DNA of 5,472 nt, from assembly GCA_013153655.1 (NCBI GenBank), contig JAADEB010000095.1, positions 1 to 5,472 of the forward strand. Reading direction: 5' to 3'. The position numbers were made by a program, and so were the translations under genes. Source of the DNA: Chlorobiota bacterium. Lineage in GTDB: Bacteria > Bacteroidota > Bacteroidia > Flavobacteriales > Flavobacteriaceae. This document shows, piece after piece, positions 1 through 5,094 of the stretch. Position 1 is the first letter of the stretch, and each line of letters begins with the position of its first letter. Under the pieces are notes generated by a model. The model had not been told where the DNA came from and made no database searches. It saw nothing but the letters and a program-made list of their open reading frames with translations.

Positions 1-38
1 AAAAAAGGGAACGTCAAGCGGGTGGCTCGTACGTTCCC
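1..38 (-). terminator. Intrinsic terminator of the left operon
   Basis: A perfect 8-bp inverted repeat (GGGAACGT at 7-14 and ACGTTCCC at 31-38) encloses a 16-nt loop that can pair partly with itself. The six A residues at 1-6 become a run of T immediately after the hairpin on the minus strand, which is the form of a Rho-independent terminator. It lies about 10 bp after the stop codon of the last gene of the leftward operon. The T-tract reaches the window edge, so its full length is unknown. Confidence 0.8.
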
Positions 39-48
39 TCCGGATAAG

Positions 49-408
49 TTAGCGAACCGCCTTGGCAAGCCATTCCACTTGCAGGCGGGCGATATGTTCG
101 TTGACGGGTTCGGCGTGCATACACATCAGGCCGAAGGCCAAGGGGCTCATCTTGTAGTCGATGACGGCCTGGCTGCGGTAGCCGGCAAACACGGGCCGGA
201 TATGATGCTCGGCCGGAATGCCGGCCTTGTGGAGCACGTCCAACACTTTTTCCAGCGTTTGCTCAAACTGGCTTTCGGTCCGGAAATCCAGGATATCGAA
301 CACTTCGGAGGCGTAGAGGTTGAGGCGGTTGTCCACCAAGTGGCGGATAAAATCACGGATAAATCCGGGCATATCGCGAAAAACGTCCAAACTATGGTTG
401 TGCATCAT
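49..408 (-). CDS. Small DinD/BRO-N-like protein, third gene of the chaperone operon
   Basis: This is a 119-aa protein with no signal peptide or membrane segment. By eye, residues 30-119 follow the core of the DNA-damage-inducible protein D (DinD)/BRO-N-type domain. A YASEVFDILDF segment (32-42) stands where DinD has YWSARALAKVLDY. It is followed by a helix ending in KAG (61-63). A block from VIDYKMSPLAFGLM (82-95) to IARLQVEWLAKAVR (106-119) parallels DinD's DxxLSRYACYL...IAxxQTYFAxxTR. The match is divergent, and the long C-terminal part of E. coli DinD (about 274 aa) is missing. The start codon overlaps the stop codon of the J-domain gene (ATGA, 405-408), so translation is probably coupled; a second ATG follows directly and could be used instead. 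In proteobacteria the small gene after cbpA is often the modulator cbpM, but this protein does not look like MerR-type CbpM. The function is unknown; a role in modulating the chaperone is only positional inference. Confidence 0.75.
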   Translation of the reverse strand: MMHNHSLDVFRDMPGFIRDFIRHLVDNRLNLYASEVFDILDFRTESQFEQTLEKVLDVLHKAGIPAEHHIRPVFAGYRSQAVIDYKMSPLAFGLMCMHAEPVNEHIARLQVEWLAKAVR

Positions 409-1340
409 TTTCTCAGTTTTTTAAGTTGTTCGTAGAGTTTTTTCTCTTCGTCGGTCAAGTGCTTGGGCACGATGATTTTCACCGTGGCATAGAGGTCGCC
501 GAATTGGCCGGGTTGGCCGTACACGGGCAGTCCTTTGCCGCGGATGCGCAGGGTTTTGCCGCAGGATGTTCCGGCGGGAATGGTCATTTGGATTTTGCCG
601 GCGGGTGTGTCCACCATGGCCTTGCCGCCGAGTACGGCCGTCAGGTCGTCCACTTCCACGGTGGTGTAGAGGTCGCTGCCTTTGCGTACGAAGCGCGGGT
701 CGCCTTCGGTGTGGATGGTGATGTAGAGGTCGCCGGCGGGACCGCCGTTGATACCGGGGGCGCCTTTGCCGGGAATTTTGATTACTTGGCCGTCGTAGGC
801 ACCGGGCTTGATGCGTACGCGGATTTTCTTGTGTCCCAGGTCGATGATGCGGGTGGCGCCGTTGACCACTTCGTCGAACGACAGGGTCATTTCGGCACGG
901 TAGTCGCGACCTTTGCGGGGCATGTTGGTATAACGGGTACGTTGGCCGGTAAATCCGCCGAACCCGCCGCCGAACATATTGAAAATATCTTCCAAATCAC
1001 CCAGGTCGCCTTCGAAATGATAGGACCCGCCGCCGGGACCACCGAATCCGCCGAACCCGCCGAATCCGGCTTGCTTGGCTTGTTCCTGGGCTTTTTTGTA
1101 TTCGTCATACTGGCGCCAGTACATACCCACTTCGTCGTATTTGCGACGGTTTTCTTCGTTGCCGAGGACTTCGTAGGCTTCATTGATTTCCTTGAATTTT
1201 TCCTCGGCCGCTTTGTCGCCTTTGTTGCGGTCGGGATGGTATTTGCGCGCCAGCTTGCGGTAGGCTTTCTTAATCTGATCCTGTGTGGCGTCCTTGCTTA
1301 CGCCGAGTATTTTGTAATAATCCTTAAACTTTTCTTCCAT
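405..1340 (-). CDS. cbpA: CbpA-type J-domain co-chaperone (Hsp40, no zinc finger)
   Basis: This 311-aa protein is a DnaJ-family co-chaperone that should stimulate the ATPase of DnaK (Hsp70) and deliver unfolded clients to it in the cytoplasm. Residues 7-70 form a J domain with the HPD motif at 35-37 (YHPDRN) and the usual KFKEINEAYEVL helix III. A glycine/phenylalanine-rich region follows (92-130, GFGGFGG repeats). Residues 143-292 form the two beta-rich client-binding C-terminal domains, and a charged helix (295-311) is the likely dimerisation segment. There are no CxxCxGxG zinc motifs, so it belongs to the CbpA/DjlA-independent type II class and not to canonical DnaJ; about 300 aa is the normal length for CbpA. 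The start is the ATG that places the J domain at the N-terminus; no clear Shine-Dalgarno site precedes it, only an AT-rich stretch. It lies 27 bp after the hibernation-factor-like gene and overlaps the next gene by 4 bp, so it is the middle gene of an operon. Confidence 0.93.
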   Translation of the reverse strand: MEEKFKDYYKILGVSKDATQDQIKKAYRKLARKYHPDRNKGDKAAEEKFKEINEAYEVLGNEENRRKYDEVGMYWRQYDEYKKAQEQAKQAGFGGFGGFGGPGGGSYHFEGDLGDLEDIFNMFGGGFGGFTGQRTRYTNMPRKGRDYRAEMTLSFDEVVNGATRIIDLGHKKIRVRIKPGAYDGQVIKIPGKGAPGINGGPAGDLYITIHTEGDPRFVRKGSDLYTTVEVDDLTAVLGGKAMVDTPAGKIQMTIPAGTSCGKTLRIRGKGLPVYGQPGQFGDLYATVKIIVPKHLTDEEKKLYEQLKKLRK

Positions 1341-1367
1341 ACGCCATAATTTTTTTTAGGGTCGATC

Positions 1368-2357
1368 TCACTTCACCGATTCGTTGAACATTTGTTCGAT
1401 GTCGCGGCGGAAATCGTCGATGGTTTTTTCCACTTGGGATTTGTCTTGTTTGGTGATGCGGGCAATGTCATCCGCATCGAATTGTTCCATATAATGGAGG
1501 TGCAAAACGGCTTGGTCGCCTCGGGAACGTTCGGCCAGGCGTCCGCGAATCATCTCGTCGATTTCGCCGGTTTCGTAGCGTTCGTTTACGCGGGCGGCCA
1601 GGTTTTCGTCCTTGGTGATGTCTTCGATAAAATATTTTTCCTCTTCGTACACCGATTCGGCCGGCGCTTCGGCATCGCCTTCAAACTCGTCGATAAGGGT
1701 TTCGCCTTCGGCTTCGGCGCCGGTGTTTTGGTAGCCGGCCAGGATTTCCTCGGCTATACCGAACAGCAGGGCATCCAGGTCTTCGGGACCGTGTTGCTTG
1801 GGATCGAATATGCGATAGAAACGCCTTTCCACCGCCTCGATGAGGGCGGGCAGTTGGGCTTTCACCTGTTTCTTGGTCAAACCCAGTTCTTTGAGCCGCG
1901 ATTTGAGGTATTTATGTACGGCTTTGAGGGCGTTCTTGACCTTGCGGCTGTACTTGGGTTTGTCTTCCTTGGCCGATTCCTGCGCATCTTCCACCAGGTT
2001 GGCATAGGCCAATTTCCATTTTTGTTGGCGGTAGCGTTTGCGCTTGTAGAGGTAATCCTTGCGTTCGTGGGCGATTTGGCGTTTGACGGCTTTCTTGAAT
2101 TCGGCAAAAGCTCGCCGCAGGGCCGCCACCGGATCGCGATCGGTCTCCACGATAAGGATGTCCTTGCTCTTCATGTTGATACCGATGCTTACGCGGTACT
2201 CCTTGTCCTTGTTGAAGGTAATGTCGATAATCAGGTCTTTGTCGTACTTCTTGAACAGGTTTTCATAGTACTCCTGACGCGTTTTGATCATTTTGCGTAC
2301 TTCGTCCACATAGGGTTCTTCCAGTTCGTTGAAATTACGTATTTCGATTCTCAGCAT
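1368..2357 (-). CDS. HPF/RaiA-like ribosome-associated protein fused to a sigma-70 region-4-like HTH
   Basis: This is a 329-aa cytoplasmic protein with three visible parts. Residues 1-110 have the beta-alpha-beta-beta-beta-alpha order of the HPF/RaiA (YfiA) ribosome-hibernation fold: a strand (2-8), a long helix (12-38), strands (41-72), then DPVAALRRAFAEFKKAVKRQ (75-94), which matches the family's final helix that starts with D-x-x-x-AI/AL and ends in basic residues (KRKRYRQQK). Residues 110-210 are helical and very basic at first (YSRKVKNALKAVHKYLKSRLKEL), with no family I recognise. After an acidic linker (214-250), residues 266-325 look like sigma-70 region 4: a leading helix, then DQAVLHLHYMEQFDADDIARITKQDKSQVEKT in place of the family's R-x-V-L-x-L-x-Y-x-E-G-x-S-x-x-E-I-A. 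Regions 2 and 3 of sigma factors are absent, so it should not act as a sigma factor. Standard HPF proteins are about 95-190 aa, so this length is unusual. It is the first gene of the operon. A role in sensing or pausing translation under stress is inference. Confidence 0.8.
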   Translation of the reverse strand: MLRIEIRNFNELEEPYVDEVRKMIKTRQEYYENLFKKYDKDLIIDITFNKDKEYRVSIGINMKSKDILIVETDRDPVAALRRAFAEFKKAVKRQIAHERKDYLYKRKRYRQQKWKLAYANLVEDAQESAKEDKPKYSRKVKNALKAVHKYLKSRLKELGLTKKQVKAQLPALIEAVERRFYRIFDPKQHGPEDLDALLFGIAEEILAGYQNTGAEAEGETLIDEFEGDAEAPAESVYEEEKYFIEDITKDENLAARVNERYETGEIDEMIRGRLAERSRGDQAVLHLHYMEQFDADDIARITKQDKSQVEKTIDDFRRDIEQMFNESVK

Positions 2358-2393
2358 ATGTTATTGATTTTTTTAGAGTTAAAAATTATTTTA

Positions 2394-2425
2394 TAAAATT
2401 AATTATTTTTAGCGGGTTGAGCAAA
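2394..2425 (-). promoter_or_regulatory. Candidate Bacteroidetes-type promoter for the left operon
   Basis: Read on the minus strand, TTTG (2425-2422) is followed after 20 nt by TAATTTTA (2401-2394). This agrees with the Bacteroidetes housekeeping consensus TTTG / TAnnTTTG in all but the last base, with normal spacing. Transcription would start near 2387, giving an AT-rich leader of about 30 nt before the ATG at 2357. The surrounding DNA is AT-rich, so a chance match is possible. Confidence 0.4.
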
Positions 2426-2442
2426 TGGGATGGTGGGTGTTC

Positions 2443-2470
2443 GGATTTGGGATTTAGGATTTGGGAATTG
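2443..2470. repeat. 7-bp tandem array, four units (GGATTTG type)
   Basis: Four consecutive 7-mers without indels: GGATTTG (2443), GGATTTA (2450), GGATTTG (2457) and GGAATTG (2464). The units differ by substitutions only, so the register is strictly kept. Confidence 0.85.
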
Positions 2471-2477
2471 GGTTTTT

Positions 2478-2525
2478 GTTAAACCGTTAAATCGTTAAAC
2501 CGTGCAATCGTTGAATCGTGGAATT
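2478..2525. repeat. 8-bp tandem array, six units (GTTAAACC type)
   Basis: Six consecutive 8-mers: GTTAAACC (2478), GTTAAATC (2486), GTTAAACC (2494), GTGCAATC (2502), GTTGAATC (2510) and GTGGAATT (2518). The GT at the start and AA at positions 5-6 are fixed in all units, while the other positions drift. The first and third units are identical. Confidence 0.85.
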
Positions 2526-2530
2526 GATAC

Positions 2531-2578
2531 CTTAATCTTAACATTAACTATTTAAAATTCAGCTTTTAGCCATTAGCC
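2531..2578. repeat. Short 6-bp and 7-bp arrays (CTTAAC and TTTAGCC types)
   Basis: Three 6-mers, CTTAAT, CTTAAC and ATTAAC (2531-2548), are followed, after a short AT-rich gap, by three degenerate 7-mers, TTCAGCT, TTTAGCC and ATTAGCC (2558-2578). Each array is too short to be convincing alone, but they sit between clear arrays of the same kind. Confidence 0.55.
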
Positions 2579-2587
2579 TTTTGGGAC

Positions 2588-2617
2588 ATTAACTTTAACT
2601 TTAACCTTAACTTTAAC
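2588..2617. repeat. 6-bp tandem array, five units (TTTAAC type)
   Basis: Five consecutive 6-mers: ATTAAC (2588), TTTAAC (2594), TTTAAC (2600), CTTAAC (2606) and TTTAAC (2612). Only the first base varies. The unit is the same as in the short array at 2531-2548. Confidence 0.85.
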
Positions 2618-2637
2618 CAAATCAAACAGTTAATTTT

Positions 2638-2750
2638 GTCATTCCGAACGCAGTGCCGTGTCCGCCTCAGGCGGGAGGAATCTCTGCTTCTTTGGGATTG
2701 TTGATAATGGAGATTCCTCGCCGTTCGTTCCTCACTTCCCTCGGAATGAC
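2638..2750. repeat. Nested palindrome of MITE/REP type
   Basis: The ends are a perfect 10-bp inverted repeat, GTCATTCCGA (2638-2647) and TCGGAATGAC (2741-2750). Inside lies a second perfect pair, GAGGAATCTC (2675-2684) and GAGATTCCTC (2710-2719), around a 25-nt loop, and a small hairpin CCGCC-TCA-GGCGG (2662-2674). Elements with GTCATTCCGA ends and an internal GGAATCTC/GAGATTCC pair are dispersed in many bacterial genomes, and translations across them give spurious peptides containing HSEGSEE. That motif is visible here on the minus strand. No transposase is present. No clean target-site duplication is seen at the ends. Confidence 0.75.
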
Positions 2751-2785
2751 ATCCGTCATCGGTCACCGATCATCCGTCATTATTC
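2751..2785. repeat. 7-bp tandem array, about five units (ATCCGTC type)
   Basis: The array starts right at the end of the palindrome: ATCCGTC (2751), ATCGGTC (2758), ACCGATC (2765), ATCCGTC (2772) and a weaker ATTATTC (2779). Units one and four are identical, 21 bp apart. Confidence 0.7.
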
Positions 2786-2830
2786 ACTCCTTCACTCTTT
2801 CACTCCTTCATTCTTTCACTTCTTCACTTA
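2783..2830. repeat. 8-bp tandem array, six units (TTCACTCC type)
   Basis: Six consecutive 8-mers: TTCACTCC (2783), TTCACTCT (2791), TTCACTCC (2799), TTCATTCT (2807), TTCACTTC (2815) and TTCACTTA (2823). The register is kept throughout, and TTCA at the start of each unit is invariant. Confidence 0.85.
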
Positions 2831-2835
2831 TTAAA

Positions 2836-2877
2836 TCCGTTTCCCATTCCACGTTCTCCGTTTCCCGATTACCGAAA
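2836..2877. repeat. Degenerate 7-bp array, six units (TCCGTTT type)
   Basis: 7-mers TCCGTTT, CCCATTC, CACGTTC, TCCGTTT, CCCGATT and ACCGAAA can be read in register. The 21-bp spacing of the two copies of CCGTTTCCC (2837 and 2858) supports the period of seven. It is the most degenerate array of the group. Confidence 0.5.
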
Positions 2878-2912
2878 CCACCTCGTGCAGTCATCCGTTT
2901 CGCTCGCTCCCG

Positions 2913-2944
2913 AAAAAAAACCGGACAGCGGCAAGGCCGTCCGG
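2913..2944 (-). terminator. Intrinsic terminator of the YfdX operon
   Basis: CCGGAC (2921-2926) pairs with GTCCGG (2939-2944), and the stem continues past one A-C mismatch with GC/GC around a 6-nt loop. Eight A residues at 2913-2920 give a run of T directly after the hairpin on the minus strand. It lies 22 bp after the stop codon of the lipoprotein gene. This is a strong Rho-independent terminator for leftward transcription. Confidence 0.9.
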
Positions 2945-2966
2945 CTCGGGATTGATTCTTATGGAT

Positions 2967-3938
2967 TTACTTCTTGTTGTAGAACAAGCGGATTTTGAAT
3001 TTCTCGATTTTTTGTTTGAGGTTGTCAAACAAGGATTTGGTTTCTTTCTTGTCCTTGATGGCTTTTTGGAGCACTTCGATGGCGTCGGCCAATTCCTTGT
3101 ATTCCTTGTCGCGCTTGCCGTAACCGAGGGCTTCGGCCAATTTGAGTTGGTAATCGGCGTTGGCCAGGTAGTTGAGCGCGATTTGGTCTTTGTTTTCGTC
3201 CTTACTTTCCATGATGAGGGCGGCCGCTTTGATGTATTCTTCGGCGCGCAGAACGGGCAGCGGGATGTTTTGGTCCACCACCAGCAGGGTATTAAGCGCT
3301 TGCACCAAAATGGCGGCGGCTTCTTTTTTCTTGCCTTGATTCATGAGGGCTACGGACAGTTTGATAGCATCCGGATAAGTAGCCAAAGGCAAGTAAGTGG
3401 TCTTCACCACGATTTCGCTGGCCAAATCCGAAAGAATGCGGCGCGCCAGTTGATAATAGCCTTCGTCCATGGCTTTTTGGGCCGATTCCACGGCGGCATA
3501 CACCGAGGGAATGTCGGCAATCAGGTCGCGCGTTTCATATTGCACGTCCACGGGAATAAGGGCCAGGTTGGGATCTTTGGCCATAAGAACTTCCAGTTGT
3601 CCCACGATTTTGGCCAACAGGTCTTCGGCTTCCTTATCCTTGTCCTTGGCAATCAGGTCAATGGCTTTTTGGGTTTCGGCCAGGATTTCCAAGGCGGCTT
3701 TGATGTTGGCCGAGTCGGCTTTTTGTTGGGCGGCGGTGCGGTCACGCAGGTTTTCCGCCACTTTTTCCTGCATTTGTTTATCGGAAATATTGGATTTTTC
3801 CGGTTGTTTCAGGTCTTGATGGATTTTTTCGGCTTTCATAAGGTTAGCATTTTGGTTGTTTTGGGTTTGGTTGTTCGTACCGTCGGAACAGCTTGCCATA
3901 AAGGCGAGCGTGAGTACGAGAAGCACTATTTTTTTCAT
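2967..3938 (-). CDS. YfdX-family lipoprotein
   Basis: This 323-aa protein starts with a short lipoprotein signal (MKKIVLLVLTLAFMAS) and a lipobox-like FMASC with Cys17 as the likely lipidated residue. A polar, Asn/Gln-rich tether follows (18-33). The rest is alpha-helical and matches the YfdX family by memory of its hallmarks: LEVLMAKDPNLALIPV (115-130), ASEIVVKTTYLPLATYPDA (173-191), QALNTLLVV (213-221), IPLPVLRAEEYI (225-236) and YQLKLAEALGYG (263-274). A lysine-rich tail ends in RLFYNKK. In E. coli, yfdX belongs to the EvgA-controlled acid-resistance region, but the molecular function of the family is not settled. It is probably membrane-anchored in the cell envelope. The residues after the cysteine (SDG) are only partly like a Bacteroidetes surface-export signal, so which side it faces is open. 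Start: this ATG gives the signal peptide, with AAGAAGGAT just upstream. It is the second gene of an operon with its paralogue, 28 bp downstream of it. Confidence 0.88.
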   Translation of the reverse strand: MKKIVLLVLTLAFMASCSDGTNNQTQNNQNANLMKAEKIHQDLKQPEKSNISDKQMQEKVAENLRDRTAAQQKADSANIKAALEILAETQKAIDLIAKDKDKEAEDLLAKIVGQLEVLMAKDPNLALIPVDVQYETRDLIADIPSVYAAVESAQKAMDEGYYQLARRILSDLASEIVVKTTYLPLATYPDAIKLSVALMNQGKKKEAAAILVQALNTLLVVDQNIPLPVLRAEEYIKAAALIMESKDENKDQIALNYLANADYQLKLAEALGYGKRDKEYKELADAIEVLQKAIKDKKETKSLFDNLKQKIEKFKIRLFYNKK

Positions 3939-3966
3939 ATCCTTCTTCGTTTTTAATCGTTACACA

Positions 3967-4878
3967 TTATTTTTTGTTGAAAAACAGGCGTTCTTTGAAG
4001 TTTTTGAGTTTTTCGGACAATTTGTTCAGCGACTTGCGACTGCGTTTTTCACGTCCTTTTTCGATTTGACCTTTGAGTTTTTTGATTAAGTCGTGCAATT
4101 CTTTATATTCTTTGTCGCGTTTGCCGTAACCCATTTTTTCGGCCAAGGTGAGTTGGTAATCGGCGGCGTCCACCAGGGCACCGAGCAATTTTTGTTTGTC
4201 TTTGAAATCTTTGTCGTTGTTGATCACCACAAGGGCTTCCTTGATGTATTCTTCGGCACGCAGTACGGGCAAAGGCAGCACTTCTTCGCGGATGACCAGG
4301 GTGCTGAGCGCTTGCACCAATACGCCTACGGCTTCTTGGTTTTTGTCTTCGTGCAGGTAGCGGGCGGCCAATTTCATGGCGTCGGGATAGGTGGCCATGG
4401 GCAAATAGGCCGTTTTGACGATGATTTCGCTGGAAAGGTCGTTCAGTACTTGTTTGGCGGCTTGGTAGTAGCCTTTGTCGATGGCTTCGCGCACTTGTTT
4501 CATGATTTTGTCCACCGTCTGAACGTCCATGACCACGTCGTGTACTTCGGTGGTGGCGTTTACGGGAATAAAGGCCAATTCGGGTTTTTGAGCCAAGAGT
4601 ACTTCCAATTTACCGATTACTTCGGCCAATTTCTTTTCGGCATCGTCCTTTTTCTTTTGGGCGATCAGGCCGATGACTTCCTGGGTTTCTTTCAATATAT
4701 CGATGGCCTTTTGGGTGTCTTCTGTTCGGGCGTCACGTATTTTTTTGTTGACGTTTTCGGCCACGCGGGCTTGCATATCTTGATTACTGATTCCGGTTTT
4801 TCCGGCGCTTTTGTCCACTTGGGCTTGCATACCGATGGCAAGCATCATGGCGCTGAGGATGAGAACTAATTTTTTCAT
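3967..4878 (-). CDS. YfdX-family secreted protein
   Basis: The protein is 303 aa from the ATG at 4878. The frame could start eight codons earlier at 4902, but only the later start puts MKK at the head of a normal signal peptide (MKKLVLILSAMMLAIGMQA, likely cut after Ala19 before Gln20). It therefore probably acts in the periplasm. It is a full-length paralogue of the downstream lipoprotein. Shared landmarks are KLEVLLAQKPELAFIPV (90-106), SSEIIVKTAYLPMATYPDA (149-167), LPLPVLRAEEYIK (201-213), YGKRDKEYKEL (251-261) and the closing RLFFNKK. These identify the YfdX family, whose biochemical role is unknown. Acid or envelope stress is the known context in enterobacteria; applying it here is inference. 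It is the first gene of a two-gene operon. Upstream is AT-rich DNA with only a poor promoter match (TTTTG at 4929-4925, TATGTTAA at 4903-4896). Confidence 0.88.
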   Translation of the reverse strand: MKKLVLILSAMMLAIGMQAQVDKSAGKTGISNQDMQARVAENVNKKIRDARTEDTQKAIDILKETQEVIGLIAQKKKDDAEKKLAEVIGKLEVLLAQKPELAFIPVNATTEVHDVVMDVQTVDKIMKQVREAIDKGYYQAAKQVLNDLSSEIIVKTAYLPMATYPDAMKLAARYLHEDKNQEAVGVLVQALSTLVIREEVLPLPVLRAEEYIKEALVVINNDKDFKDKQKLLGALVDAADYQLTLAEKMGYGKRDKEYKELHDLIKKLKGQIEKGREKRSRKSLNKLSEKLKNFKERLFFNKK

Positions 4879-5043
4879 GATACTAAGATTTTTGTTTAAC
4901 ATAAAAATTCATATTTACTTATATCAAAATGGTTGCCGCGGCGGGAAATAAAGTCTAATTGTCGGGAAATGACAGGACGGAGGTGACAAAATGCCATTTT
5001 TTAGTGCCGGAAGAAGGCGGATGGGCTATATTGGGATTTTTCA

Positions 5044-5051
5044 TAAATTTG
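5044..5051 (+). promoter_or_regulatory. Possible -7 element for the substrate-binding protein gene
   Basis: TAAATTTG matches the Bacteroidetes -7 consensus TAnnTTTG exactly and lies about 44 bp before the start codon at 5095. No TTTG sits about 20 bp upstream; the nearest TTG (5031) is too close. The element may be fortuitous. Confidence 0.3.
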
Positions 5052-5079
5052 TTAAAGTCTTTTTACCAAGCGATATTTC

Positions 5080-5084
5080 AGGAG
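5080..5084 (+). promoter_or_regulatory. Ribosome binding site AGGAG that decides the start
   Basis: AGGAG at 5080-5084 lies 10 nt before the ATG at 5095. It is the clearest Shine-Dalgarno sequence in the window and supports this start for the plus-strand gene. Confidence 0.65.
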
Positions 5085-5094
5085 AAAAACTCTT

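Larger units (their letters stand above)
2358..2966. other. Gene-free intergenic region made of short tandem arrays and a palindrome
   Basis: These 609 bp separate two leftward operons. I see no credible gene on either strand; the open frames present are low-complexity and follow the repeats. From right to left it holds the terminator of the YfdX operon (2913-2944), arrays with periods 7, 8 and 7 bp (2751-2877), a 113-bp nested inverted repeat (2638-2750), arrays with periods 6, 7, 6, 8 and 7 bp (2443-2617), and the promoter of the hibernation-factor operon (2394-2425). Positions 2878-2912 show nothing I can name. The parts are listed separately. Confidence 0.85.

Noticed and set aside
1368..2357. 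Calling the HPF-like fusion an alternative sigma factor
   Set aside because: Only a region-4-like helix-turn-helix is seen; the region 2 needed for core binding and -10 melting is absent.
426..2396. Long plus-strand open frames (426-1349 and 1392-2396) opposite the chaperone and the hibernation-factor-like genes
   Set aside because: They are codon-aligned mirrors of genes with clear family matches, rich in Phe/Val/Gly/His without any motif, and are explained by the lack of TTA/CTA/TCA codons in the true genes.
2443..2877. CRISPR array
   Set aside because: Repeat units are only 6-8 bp, directly tandem without spacers, and no cas gene is present.
2566..2955. Small open frames on both strands in the intergenic repeats (2566-2766 minus and 2653-2955 plus)
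   Set aside because: They translate the palindrome and the short tandem arrays. The minus frame contains the HSEGSEE-type peptide typical of spurious calls over such repeats.
2952..4869. Plus-strand open frames opposite the two YfdX genes
   Set aside because: Same mirror effect; the minus-strand products have signal peptides and conserved family motifs, and a plus-strand product would cover the terminator and have no ribosome binding site.
4903..5094. Cobalamin or other riboswitch before the BtuF-like gene
   Set aside because: No B12 box or other conserved riboswitch core could be found in the leader, and the leader is short for a cobalamin riboswitch.
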